This document shows positions 8,426 to 16,876 of a stretch of 64,000 nt of DNA, piece by piece (the first letter of the stretch is position 1; each line of letters begins with the position of its first letter). The stretch is from Bacillota bacterium (GTDB lineage Bacteria > Bacillota_I > Bacilli_A > Erysipelotrichales > Erysipelotrichaceae), in NCBI GenBank assembly GCA_023388995.1, contig JAEWFD010000045.1, positions 87,254 to 151,253 of the forward strand, written 5' to 3'. The notes beneath the pieces were generated by a model. The model was not told where the DNA came from, did no database searches, and saw only the letters and a program-made list of their open reading frames with translations. The position numbers were made by a program, and so were the translations under genes.

Positions 8426-9712
8426 TTAATCAGCTTTATTCTTACCTTCCAACACTACCCTTGCACACTTATTGAGATCAATTGCATCTGCGACAGTACG
8501 TAAATCTTGCATTGTGATATCTGCAATACTTGTCAGACGCTCATAGAAATCCAGCCCTAGAAATTTTGCTCGCGCATAAGAAATGGCATAATCCTCAAAG
8601 CGATTCAATATCCGAATCTGATACCCCATTAATTTCCGCTTCATAGAAGCCAATGATTCCTCAGAGATCAGCTTTTCTTTCATTTCCGTCAATGCATCCA
8701 TGAATTTTGCTTCCAAGACATCCGGCTGCTCGGTCTCACTCGTTAAGATCAAAAAGCCGTAATCCTCTCCTAAATCTGAATCATAGGAGAAAGAATCATT
8801 AATATATCTTGCATCTAACCATGGCTGCACATATTTCCCGGCACTGGAAAATGTTCCTTCCAGCAAGATTTTCAATGCCATATCTAATTGTGAACGTTGT
8901 TTGCTATCCTCCACGCCATGCATCTTAATACCCAAGCCATACTTCTTTTGACTGACATCCATCGTAAATGTATAACTAGGACGAACTACTTCCTCTGGCT
9001 CATCATATGTAAATTTATGAACTTTGGGTACATCAGGGAATGTTTTCCCTTCCTGGTTTTTGGCAATGATATCTAAGATACTTTGGCTATCTTGGCCACT
9101 GACGCATACCAACAGCATATTTTGCGGATGATAGTTGATTTCATAGCAATCATAGAGTTGTTTCAAGGTAATGGAATTCACGCTTTGCTCTGTACCCCCA
9201 ATATCATTTTTCAGTGGATGCTGATGGTACAAAGACGCAAATAATTCCTGAATAAAACGCACATCGCTCATTTGCTGGTACATTTTCAATTCCTGCACGA
9301 TAATGCCTTTCTCTTTTTCTACAGAAGGCTCATCAATCTCCAGCACCTGTACAAAATCAAGCAGCAGATTCAACGGTTTTTCAATTTCCATCGTCGTGGA
9401 GAAGTAATACGCTGTTTCGAAATAAGACGTAAAGGCATTGGCACTGATTCCCATTTCTGAATATTGGGTTAAAACATCTCCATGTTCGCTTTCAAACATC
9501 TTATGTTCCAGAAAATGGGCCAACCCATCCGTAAATGATATCGTCTGCTCCCGCTCATCCAACAGTTTGGAGTGGGCAGCACCAAATGGTGTCACAAACA
9601 GAAAATGGGATTTTGCATATCCTGGCTTTTCAATGATTACAACATCCAGTCCATTCTTTAACGTTGTCTTGACATACGTTTCCTGCATTGCTTCATTGTG
9701 AAACTTCTTCAT
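8426..9712 (-). CDS. M16 family zinc peptidase, active subunit (YfmH-like)
   Basis: 428 residues. It has the inverted zinc motif HFLEH (66-70) and the downstream glutamate in VQEL (Glu141), so it should be catalytic. Pairs of M16 proteins of this type (Bacillus YmfF/YmfH, annotated in databases as EF-P 5-aminopentanol modification-associated) act as a heterodimer of one active and one inactive subunit. It overlaps the end of the upstream partner by 20 bases, which suggests fixed stoichiometry. The peptide substrate is not predictable. Confidence 0.88.
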   Translation of the reverse strand: MKKFHNEAMQETYVKTTLKNGLDVVIIEKPGYAKSHFLFVTPFGAAHSKLLDEREQTISFTDGLAHFLEHKMFESEHGDVLTQYSEMGISANAFTSYFETAYYFSTTMEIEKPLNLLLDFVQVLEIDEPSVEKEKGIIVQELKMYQQMSDVRFIQELFASLYHQHPLKNDIGGTEQSVNSITLKQLYDCYEINYHPQNMLLVCVSGQDSQSILDIIAKNQEGKTFPDVPKVHKFTYDEPEEVVRPSYTFTMDVSQKKYGLGIKMHGVEDSKQRSQLDMALKILLEGTFSSAGKYVQPWLDARYINDSFSYDSDLGEDYGFLILTSETEQPDVLEAKFMDALTEMKEKLISEESLASMKRKLMGYQIRILNRFEDYAISYARAKFLGLDFYERLTSIADITMQDLRTVADAIDLNKCARVVLEGKNKAD

Positions 9713-10988
9713 TTATCTCATCCTCCACTCCGTCACGTTCCCGCAGGACAAATTCACCAACCAGCTGACAAGACTTCATAGCCTCAATCACTTGTTCCCT
9801 GGTCACCTGGCGAATTCGTTCAATCACTTCCTCGACACTTAGATTCATCTGGGTAATTGTTTGCTGATACAAAAAGTTAATAATGCCGCCAGTGGAATCA
9901 AACTGCGACTGCAAGCCATTGATCATTAGTTTTTTGCTTGTTTCCAGCTGCCCTTCATCAAAGTTGCCATCCACCAACTTCTGAAATTGCTCTTCCATCA
10001 ATGCTGCTGTCTGCTCTTTCTTATCATAGCTGATCCCTGCCAGAGCTACCAGCACTTCATCCATGGAATAGACGCTGGAATATATCGTATAGCAAAGAGA
10101 ATGCTGTTCCCTTACCACCCGGAACAAAAACGAATTCGCATCTCCCCCAAACATGGTATTGCCAACTTTCAATGCATAATAGAGAGGATGCGTGTGATTA
10201 ATCTGCGTCAGCCAGGTCAGCAGCAATGTCGTCTGGTCAATATCTTTCTGGACTTCATCCTTCATCAATTCCTTCTGCGGCCATTCATAGAATACCGGGT
10301 ATGTGCAATTGCGGGATGCAAATAGTTCCTGCTGTTCAAACATTTCCTGTACTTGCTGCTGATTCACCATACCGACTACATAAATCTCTATTACGGTTTG
10401 GGACAGCAGTTCCTGATATGCTTGTTTTACATCTTCCCTTGTTAAGGCTTCAATTGCATCTGCTTCGCCTAAGCAAGAAATTGCAAACGGAGTTCCTTTT
10501 CCGATGCGCTTGTTGTTCTCATCAATGGCAAAAGAACCGGGATCATCTTTTCGGCGCAAAACGCGGGAACGCATAATCATCTTTGCTTCTTCAAACAATT
10601 CTTCATCAAAAAGCCCCTGCTCATCCAGCAGCGGTTCGAATAATACTTCTTTCAACAATTCAAATTGACGTATGACCATAGAATAAGATTCTTGCACAAA
10701 CTGATCGGCAATTGCAGAACAACGCAGTTCCAGCATATGGCAAGCGCCTAATCCGTAGGTATTCATACTGATGTTCATTCCGTACAAGTCATCCAGGTAT
10801 GATGTCAAGCTTTGATTTGTTGGATAAATAGCTGTTCTATTCGTCATCATAAAAGCCAGCAATGATCTCGCACTTGCTTTCTTTTGATCTAAGTCAAACA
10901 AAAACCGCATCGAGATCATGTTGTCTTTGAATTTATCGGTTTCTAACACTGTTAATGCGATTTGCTCGCCTAAGTTATATCGTTTCAT
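9693..10988 (-). CDS. M16 family peptidase-like protein, inactive subunit (YfmF-like)
   Basis: 431 residues, M16 fold. Where the active partner has HFLEH, this protein has AFMMTNRT, so no zinc site; it should act as the non-catalytic half of the dimer. Start ATG with GAGGTGA upstream. First gene of the two-gene unit, which ends at the terminator at 8339-8376. Confidence 0.88.
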   Translation of the reverse strand: MKRYNLGEQIALTVLETDKFKDNMISMRFLFDLDQKKASARSLLAFMMTNRTAIYPTNQSLTSYLDDLYGMNISMNTYGLGACHMLELRCSAIADQFVQESYSMVIRQFELLKEVLFEPLLDEQGLFDEELFEEAKMIMRSRVLRRKDDPGSFAIDENNKRIGKGTPFAISCLGEADAIEALTREDVKQAYQELLSQTVIEIYVVGMVNQQQVQEMFEQQELFASRNCTYPVFYEWPQKELMKDEVQKDIDQTTLLLTWLTQINHTHPLYYALKVGNTMFGGDANSFLFRVVREQHSLCYTIYSSVYSMDEVLVALAGISYDKKEQTAALMEEQFQKLVDGNFDEGQLETSKKLMINGLQSQFDSTGGIINFLYQQTITQMNLSVEEVIERIRQVTREQVIEAMKSCQLVGEFVLRERDGVEDEINEEVSQ

Positions 10989-11050
10989 ATGTCACCTCGT
11001 TTTACTAGTATACCCTAATTTTTCCCAAAATGCCACGACTTCGCCAAAGC

Positions 11051-11072
11051 AAAAACAGGCCGCAGCCTGTTT
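11051..11072 (-). terminator. Terminator of the nucleoside ABC transporter operon
   Basis: AAACAGGC, loop TGCG, GCCTGTTT, then TT on the minus strand, a few bases past the last permease gene. Confidence 0.85.
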
Positions 11073-11087
11073 CCCTTGTTTGATTCT

Positions 11088-12041
11088 CTAACGCTTGCCG
11101 GAATCGTAGATTTCTCCCGCAGCTTTCGGTCCAACGGTCCGTCCGCTGAAAATAACGAGCGCGACAATTGTCAGAATATATGGTGTGGAAGAGAAGAATT
11201 CACTTGGCAGTTTACTAAGGAATTGAATATCTTTTGCAAACAACGCCAGAATTTGCGAGAAGCCAAAGAACAGACCTGCTCCCATAACACCAAAGGGATT
11301 CCATTTCCCAAAAATCAAAGCCGCAATTGCAATAAAGCCATACCCATGAATCGATGCAATTGTAAACTGAACATCTTGGGTCATAACCATTACACCGCCG
11401 GCTAAGCCAGCAAGCAAACCTGAAGCCAATACGCCGATATAACGCATCTTCGCAACATTGATTCCCATGGAAGCAGATGCTTGCGGGAACTCACCGCAAG
11501 AACGAAGGCGAAGACCAAATGCCGTTTTAAAGACAATAAAATAAGTAACAAACACTAGTGCAATTGCCAAATAGAAGGTTGGATGCACACCTTTGAACAG
11601 CAACTGACCGATAACCGGAATATCTTTCAGAAACGGAACGCTGATCTTCATAATCCCTTTTCTGAATGCTGCTGTACGCTGCTGGTTGAAAATAATTTGA
11701 CATAAGTAAACGGTTAACCCATTCGCCAGCAAATTCAGCGCTGTTCCGGAAATGGTCTGATCCGCTTTCAAGTTGATGCTTGCATAGGCATGCAAGATGG
11801 AAAACAGCAATCCCGCAACACATGCACTAATCAAACCAATGACAATTGCCGGAAATGTTCCCATGGAATTCTCCAATAGAACAACTACGGTTGCAGTAGT
11901 GAAAGCCCCAATGGTCATAATCCCTTCCAGCGCAATATTCACAATACCGCTGCGTTCACTGAATAAGCCGCCTAATCCTGCAATAATAATCGGTGCTGCC
12001 CCTACTAAGGCAATGGCAACCATATCATAGATCATTTTCAT
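11088..12041 (-). CDS. nupQ: Nucleoside ABC transporter permease, NupQ-like
   Basis: 317-residue polytopic membrane protein of the BPD_transp_2 permease family (GLGGLFSERSGIVNIALEG near the N-terminus). It forms the channel with the other permease for import of nucleosides delivered by the lipoprotein. The start overlaps the upstream permease stop by four bases (ATGA). Last gene of the importer operon. Family assignment is firm; nucleoside specificity follows from similarity of the whole cassette to Bacillus nupNOPQ. Confidence 0.88.
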   Translation of the reverse strand: MKMIYDMVAIALVGAAPIIIAGLGGLFSERSGIVNIALEGIMTIGAFTTATVVVLLENSMGTFPAIVIGLISACVAGLLFSILHAYASINLKADQTISGTALNLLANGLTVYLCQIIFNQQRTAAFRKGIMKISVPFLKDIPVIGQLLFKGVHPTFYLAIALVFVTYFIVFKTAFGLRLRSCGEFPQASASMGINVAKMRYIGVLASGLLAGLAGGVMVMTQDVQFTIASIHGYGFIAIAALIFGKWNPFGVMGAGLFFGFSQILALFAKDIQFLSKLPSEFFSSTPYILTIVALVIFSGRTVGPKAAGEIYDSGKR

Positions 12042-13123
12042 TTAGACACGCCCCTTTCTTTATGAAACTTGTCTGTCAGAGAATAGATCACTCCCATGAT
12101 TCCATTTTGCATCGCTACAAACATAATGATAGCCGAAGAGATAATAACTGCAATATCCTTTGGCACCGACATTGACTGCAGCGCCGGCTGCGCGACTTTT
12201 AACAATCCAAACAGCAATCCGGAAAGCAGTATTCCGATCGCATTGCATCCACCGACAAGAGCAACTGCAATACCATCAAATCCATACCCTTCAGCTGCTG
12301 ACAGAACACGACCATATCCAAATGTACCCAAGGTCATGATAGCACCTGCCAAACCTGCCAGAAATCCAGAGATCATAATCGCTGAAATAACATTTTTACT
12401 TACTTTCATTCCCGCATAACGAGCACCTTCTTTATTGTAGCCGGTTGCTCTCAGTCCAAAGCCAAATGTTGTTTTCTCAATAATAATCCAATATAAGAAG
12501 ACTGCGACGATCACTACAATGATCCCCCAGTTCAAGCGCGAATTCTTCGTCAAGCTGCTAAGCAGCGGAGACTTCAGCAATGCCCCTGCAGGCAAATCCG
12601 CTGTTCTCGCTTGTGTTGAACCAGGCAATGCCTTGATCCAGTAGTTGCTCATGTGCTGAGCAACATAGTTGAGCATAATTCCCGTTACAACTTCCGATAT
12701 ATTTTTTCGCACACGCAGAAGTCCCGGCAAAAACGCCCAGAGGGCACCTGCCAGACCACCTGCCAGCAAACAAGCCAATACATGAATTACCGGCGGGAGC
12801 TTCAGCAAAACGCCTGCAGCTGCTGCCATTGCTCCTCCTACAATTACTTGTCCTTCACATCCAATATTGAACAACCCAGTACGATAAGCAAATCCGATTG
12901 CCAAACCTGATAAAATAATTGGCATGGAGAATACAATAAATTCGCCAAAGTAACGCAGATTCAATGGTCCAGGTTTCAACAAATCAATTCCTGTCAAACT
13001 CTTCAACAAGGAAGAAAACATCAAAACCGGACTGCGTCCGCTTGCCATGATAATGAGAGTACCCAGTAAAATACCCAGGACAATCGCAATCAACGGAGCA
13101 ATTATTTTCTCATGTTTTTTCAT
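12038..13123 (-). CDS. nupP: Nucleoside ABC transporter permease, NupP-like
   Basis: 361-residue polytopic permease with the family's FAYRTGLFNIGCEGQVIVGG segment; it is the larger of the two permeases, as usual. Overlaps both neighbours by four bases, so translation of ATPase and permeases is coupled. RBS AAGGAGA. Confidence 0.88.
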   Translation of the reverse strand: MKKHEKIIAPLIAIVLGILLGTLIIMASGRSPVLMFSSLLKSLTGIDLLKPGPLNLRYFGEFIVFSMPIILSGLAIGFAYRTGLFNIGCEGQVIVGGAMAAAAGVLLKLPPVIHVLACLLAGGLAGALWAFLPGLLRVRKNISEVVTGIMLNYVAQHMSNYWIKALPGSTQARTADLPAGALLKSPLLSSLTKNSRLNWGIIVVIVAVFLYWIIIEKTTFGFGLRATGYNKEGARYAGMKVSKNVISAIMISGFLAGLAGAIMTLGTFGYGRVLSAAEGYGFDGIAVALVGGCNAIGILLSGLLFGLLKVAQPALQSMSVPKDIAVIISSAIIMFVAMQNGIMGVIYSLTDKFHKERGVSK

Positions 13124-14652
13124 ACCTTGTCTCCTTCTTTACGCAATGAACCAGACATCATTAGCCCCAATTCATTCTCATCCGTTTCTTTCGCGTTTAC
13201 GATACCAGTCAGTTCTCCGTTGAACATAACGGCAATCCGATCCGAAAGAGCCAAAACCTCATCCAGTTCCAATGACACAAGCAAAATCGCTTTGCCCTTG
13301 TCACGCTCTTGAATAATCCGTGAATGAATATATTCAATGGCCCCAACATCAAGTCCCCGGGTTGGCTGTACGATTACGAGCAAATCCGGTGAACGGTCAA
13401 TCTCACGGGCAATAATAGCTTTTTGCTGATTTCCTCCGCTCATGCTGCGCGCAACTGTTTCCTTGCCGCGTCCGCTGCGAACATCAAACATTTCCGATAA
13501 CCGCTCTGCATTAGCATCAATTTTATCCATCTGCAACAAACCGAATTTAGCAAATGCAGGACTATTGTAATTATGAATAATGTAATTCTCTTTTAAACGG
13601 AAATCCAATACCAAGCCATGTTTATGACGATCTTCCGGGATATGTCCCATTCCGCTCACAAATCGCTTCTTAATGGAATAATGGCTGATATCCTCTCCAT
13701 TTAATATGATTGAACCCGACTCTACTTTCGTTAATCCCGTCAATGCGGAAACCAATTCTGTCTGACCATTGCCATCAATACCGGCAACACCCAAGACTTC
13801 ACCCGCCTGAACAGTTAAACTCACATCTTTTACGCCTAAAACACCCTTGGCATTCTTTACGTTTAAATGCTTCACTTCCAATACTGTATTTCCAAGTTTT
13901 GCTTCATCCTTCACAACTTCAAAGTTTACTTCACGACCTACCATCATGGTAGCCATCTCTTCTTCTGTTGCCCCGCTGACATCAATTGTTCCAATGTATT
14001 TCCCGCGGCGCAAAACCGTACATTCGTCCGCTACTTCTTTGATCTCTTTCAATTTATGCGTAATCAGCATGATGGTCTTCCCTTCCTTCACCAGATTGCG
14101 CATAATAGACATCAATTCTTTGATCTCCTGCGGTGTTAATACCGCCGTCGGTTCGTCAAAAATCAAAATATCAGCGTTGCGATACAACATTTTTAAGATT
14201 TCTACGCGTTGTTGCATCCCAACCGAAATATTTTGAATTTTCGCTGTCGGATCGACATTCAATCCATACAGTTTACTGAGTTCCGAAATCTTGGATTCTG
14301 CAAGTTTCATATCAATTGTCTTGAACTTGGTTTGCGGTTCTAATCCTAAGATAATGTTTTCAGCAACTGTGAAATTCTCTACCAGTTTAAAATGCTGATG
14401 TACCATCCCAATCCCCAATTGTGTCGCCACATTCGGATCTGCGATTACGACTTCCTTTTCTCTGACTTTGATCATTCCTTGAGTAGGCTGATACAATCCA
14501 AACAATATTGACATCAACGTTGATTTTCCTGCTCCATTTTCTCCCAATAAAGCATGAATACTGCGGTCTTTGACTCGCAACGTTACATTGTCATTTGCAC
14601 GTATGCCTGGAAAATCTTTTGTAATATTGAGCATTTCAATTGCATAACTCAT
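13120..14652 (-). CDS. nupO: Nucleoside ABC transporter ATPase (double ABC domain), NupO-like
   Basis: 510 residues with two ABC domains in tandem. The first has a canonical Walker A (GENGAGKST, about 37-45) and a Walker B (ILIFDEPTAVLTP). In the second the P-loop reads GIDGNGQTE, degenerate as is normal for this ribose/nucleoside subfamily, with signature SGGNQQK. It powers the two permeases encoded directly downstream. RBS GGAGGAG. It has its own promoter, because a terminator separates it from the lipoprotein gene. Confidence 0.92.
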   Translation of the reverse strand: MSYAIEMLNITKDFPGIRANDNVTLRVKDRSIHALLGENGAGKSTLMSILFGLYQPTQGMIKVREKEVVIADPNVATQLGIGMVHQHFKLVENFTVAENIILGLEPQTKFKTIDMKLAESKISELSKLYGLNVDPTAKIQNISVGMQQRVEILKMLYRNADILIFDEPTAVLTPQEIKELMSIMRNLVKEGKTIMLITHKLKEIKEVADECTVLRRGKYIGTIDVSGATEEEMATMMVGREVNFEVVKDEAKLGNTVLEVKHLNVKNAKGVLGVKDVSLTVQAGEVLGVAGIDGNGQTELVSALTGLTKVESGSIILNGEDISHYSIKKRFVSGMGHIPEDRHKHGLVLDFRLKENYIIHNYNSPAFAKFGLLQMDKIDANAERLSEMFDVRSGRGKETVARSMSGGNQQKAIIAREIDRSPDLLVIVQPTRGLDVGAIEYIHSRIIQERDKGKAILLVSLELDEVLALSDRIAVMFNGELTGIVNAKETDENELGLMMSGSLRKEGDKV

Positions 14653-14677
14653 TGTAACTCCTCCATAACATGAGCCT

Positions 14678-14686
14678 ATTATAACA
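14678..14686 (-). promoter_or_regulatory. Extended -10 promoter of nupO-nupP-nupQ
   Basis: TGTTATAAT on the minus strand is an extended -10 (TGnTATAAT); no clear -35. It lies 25 bases upstream of the nupO start. Confidence 0.6.
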
Positions 14687-14813
14687 TAAACAACTTAGAA
14701 AACATTGTCTTTTTTATTAAAACAAAAGCAATTCTACAGGTATTATTTTCATGCCTTCCTAATGCTTTGCAATTGAAAATAACCAAAAGTAAGCGTTTTC
14801 TGTCAATAGGAAT

Positions 14814-14838
14814 AAAAAAGTGTGGACAAAGTCCACAC
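14814..14838 (-). terminator. Terminator between lipoprotein gene and nupO
   Basis: GTGTGGAC, loop TTT, GTCCACAC, then TTTTTT on the minus strand. It separates the binding protein from the rest of the importer, which would allow the binding protein to be made in excess. Confidence 0.9.
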
Positions 14839-14856
14839 TCTTGAAAAACAGTATGA

Positions 14857-15906
14857 TTACTTCAATCTTGCAGGAGTAACTCCAACAACAATTTCTCCGC
14901 TCTTGATTTTAGCAAGTGCCGCATTAACTGCATCAGAGATTTCTTTGCTCAAGTTAGGGTTTTCAGCAGGGATGCCGATTCCGTCATTTTGGGCATTGAA
15001 TAGAATTGTTTCAGAAGTAAATGTTCCTTTTGCAACTTTTTCGATGAATGTGTAAGAAGCAACATCAACACGTTTCAAAGCAGAAGTCAAGATTGCACTC
15101 TTGCCATCAGCCATTTTACCAGCTTCGTATTGGTCAACGTCAACACCGATTGCCCAAACATCTTCACCAGCTTCACGACGAGCTTTTGCTTCAGCGATCA
15201 AACCGTTACCAGTTGCGCCAGCAGCATGGAATACAACATATGCACCAGCATTAAATTGTTTTTGAGCCAATTGTCCGCCGATTGTAGAATCTGTGAAAGA
15301 GTTTGCATAGTCAACCAATACTTTGATGCTAGGGTCAACGCTTGCAACACCTTCTTCAAAACCAGCTTCGAAACGTTGGATAACGTCGAAGTCCATACCA
15401 CCGATATAACCAACAGTATCTTTACCAGCTTCTTTTGCTTTCATAGCAGCAGCAATACCAACCAAGTAAGAAGGTTCTTGCTCAGCAAATACAGCAGAAG
15501 CTACATTTGGTTTTTCAACAACAGAGTCGATGATAACAAATTTAGAATCTGGGAATTGATCAGCAACAGTTGCCATAGATTCAGCAAACAAGAAACCAGG
15601 AGCAACGATTAAATCCAATTTTTCTTCAGCAAATTGGCTCAAGTTTGGAATATAATCAGCATCAGCAGCAGATTGTAAGTATTTGTAGCAATCTTTACCT
15701 AATCCATTGTCATTTGCATAACGAACTAAACCATTGTAAGTTCCTTCGTTAAATGACTTGTCATCAATACCACCTACGTCTGTAACCATACCCAAGTTCA
15801 ATTTACATTCAGTTGGTGTAGGTTGTTGTGTTTGTGCTGTAGAGCATGCTGTTAATGACGCAAGAGCCAAACCAGCAACCGCAGCAGCCTTCATGAGTTT
15901 ATTCAT
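14857..15906 (-). CDS. nupN: BMP-family nucleoside-binding lipoprotein, NupN-like
   Basis: 349-residue surface lipoprotein that captures nucleosides for the NupOPQ importer. Signal peptide MNKLMKAAAVAGLALASLTA, lipobox LTAC (Cys21), then the BMP/PnrA fold (LGMVTDVGGIDDKSFNEG). The ATG at 15906 is chosen over an upstream in-frame ATG because it directly follows GGAGGG and begins the signal peptide. Strong sigma-A promoter upstream; own terminator downstream. Confidence 0.92.
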   Translation of the reverse strand: MNKLMKAAAVAGLALASLTACSTAQTQQPTPTECKLNLGMVTDVGGIDDKSFNEGTYNGLVRYANDNGLGKDCYKYLQSAADADYIPNLSQFAEEKLDLIVAPGFLFAESMATVADQFPDSKFVIIDSVVEKPNVASAVFAEQEPSYLVGIAAAMKAKEAGKDTVGYIGGMDFDVIQRFEAGFEEGVASVDPSIKVLVDYANSFTDSTIGGQLAQKQFNAGAYVVFHAAGATGNGLIAEAKARREAGEDVWAIGVDVDQYEAGKMADGKSAILTSALKRVDVASYTFIEKVAKGTFTSETILFNAQNDGIGIPAENPNLSKEISDAVNAALAKIKSGEIVVGVTPARLK

Positions 15907-15975
15907 TTCTTTCCCTCCATGTTTCCACTCAGTATGAAACGGCAATCAGAAATGACTACCTTCCATTACCCTATA

Positions 15976-16004
15976 ATTCTAATGCAAAAGGAGTATTTAG
16001 TCAA
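15976..16004 (-). promoter_or_regulatory. Sigma-A promoter of the nucleoside-binding lipoprotein gene
   Basis: TTGACT at 15999-16004, 17-base spacer, TAGAAT at 15976-15981 on the minus strand, 69 bases upstream of the start codon. Confidence 0.85.
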
Positions 16005-16008
16005 TAAG

Positions 16009-16027
16009 CTTTCCAACACTTGGAAAG
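16009..16027. promoter_or_regulatory. Perfect inverted repeat just upstream of the lipoprotein promoter
   Basis: CTTTCCAA, CAC, TTGGAAAG: 8-bp arms with a 3-base spacer, ending five bases before the -35 box of the nupN promoter and just after the yjjW stop. No T tract follows on either strand, so an operator is as likely as a terminator. A cre-like 12/14 match overlaps it at 16026-16039. Confidence 0.45.
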
Positions 16028-16036
16028 AAAGCGCTG

Positions 16037-16876
16037 TTAAATTGCAATAATTCGGTTCGCTCCGTAAGCATGGGCCATAGCTGCAAATTTTTTCAATTCT
16101 TCTTCACTGGTTGTGCGATTGCCAAAAAAGGCTAATCCTTCATCACGTACCCCATAAGGACGATACCGGATCAATTTATAGTCACATTGATCCTGAATCA
16201 GGGCAGCAACTGCACTTACCGTACGTTCATTTTGCAAATCCATTCCAGGATATAAGATGGTGCGCACTTCCGTCAGTTTCCCGGCACTCAGCAAATAGCG
16301 CAAATTATGCAATACCATGGCATTCGACGAACCGGTGATCTCCTCATGAAATTTCGCGTCAAAAGCCTTCACATCAAGCATCACGCCATCACACTGCGCC
16401 AGCAAAGATGAGTACTTGGCAAAATCATAAGCACCATTGCTGTCAATTAAACAAGTCAGTCCTAATGCTTGCACTTTAGGAAATAATTCCTCTAAAAACC
16501 AGGCGTGATTCATGCATTCCCCGCCGCTGACGGTAATTCCCCGAATAAAAGGCTGCACCTTCTTAATTTCGGCAAGCACTTCTTCTGCGTCCATGTAGCG
16601 AATCTTAGGTGATGCCATATGCGGACACACTTTAATACAGGTATCACAATCAATGCATACTGTCGGATCCCACACAACTTTTCCATTTTGCATTGCAAGT
16701 GCACCGCTTGGACAAGTTGGCACGCAAATTCCGCAGTGTATGCAGGGATTAATCGTTTCCGGATTATGACAGAATAAGCAGGTAAAAGGACAAGTCTGAA
16801 AAAAGATGGAAAGGCGGTTGCCTGCTCCATCTACATTAGAAAAAGGAATAATCTTATTAATGGCGGCTTTCTTCAT
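16037..16876 (-). CDS. yjjW: Glycine radical enzyme activase, YjjW family (radical SAM)
   Basis: Radical-SAM protein predicted to install the glycyl radical on YjjI. From the start at 16876 it has 279 residues, with the radical-SAM cysteines CPFTCLFC (Cys29, 33, 36) and an inserted two-cluster ferredoxin domain (CIHCGICVPTC from 45, CIDCDTCIKVC from 74). The frame is open for 99 bases upstream, but the conserved protein begins MKKAAINKIIPFSNVDG and GAAAGG lies upstream. It overlaps the yjjI end by 20 bases, indicating coupled expression of enzyme and activase. Confidence 0.92.
   Translation of the reverse strand: MKKAAINKIIPFSNVDGAGNRLSIFFQTCPFTCLFCHNPETINPCIHCGICVPTCPSGALAMQNGKVVWDPTVCIDCDTCIKVCPHMASPKIRYMDAEEVLAEIKKVQPFIRGITVSGGECMNHAWFLEELFPKVQALGLTCLIDSNGAYDFAKYSSLLAQCDGVMLDVKAFDAKFHEEITGSSNAMVLHNLRYLLSAGKLTEVRTILYPGMDLQNERTVSAVAALIQDQCDYKLIRYRPYGVRDEGLAFFGNRTTSEEELKKFAAMAHAYGANRIIAI

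Noticed and set aside
14788..14801. cre-like AGTAAGCGTTTTCT upstream of nupO
   Set aside because: 12 of 14 matches, but over 100 bases upstream of the promoter and just before a terminator; chance is as likely.
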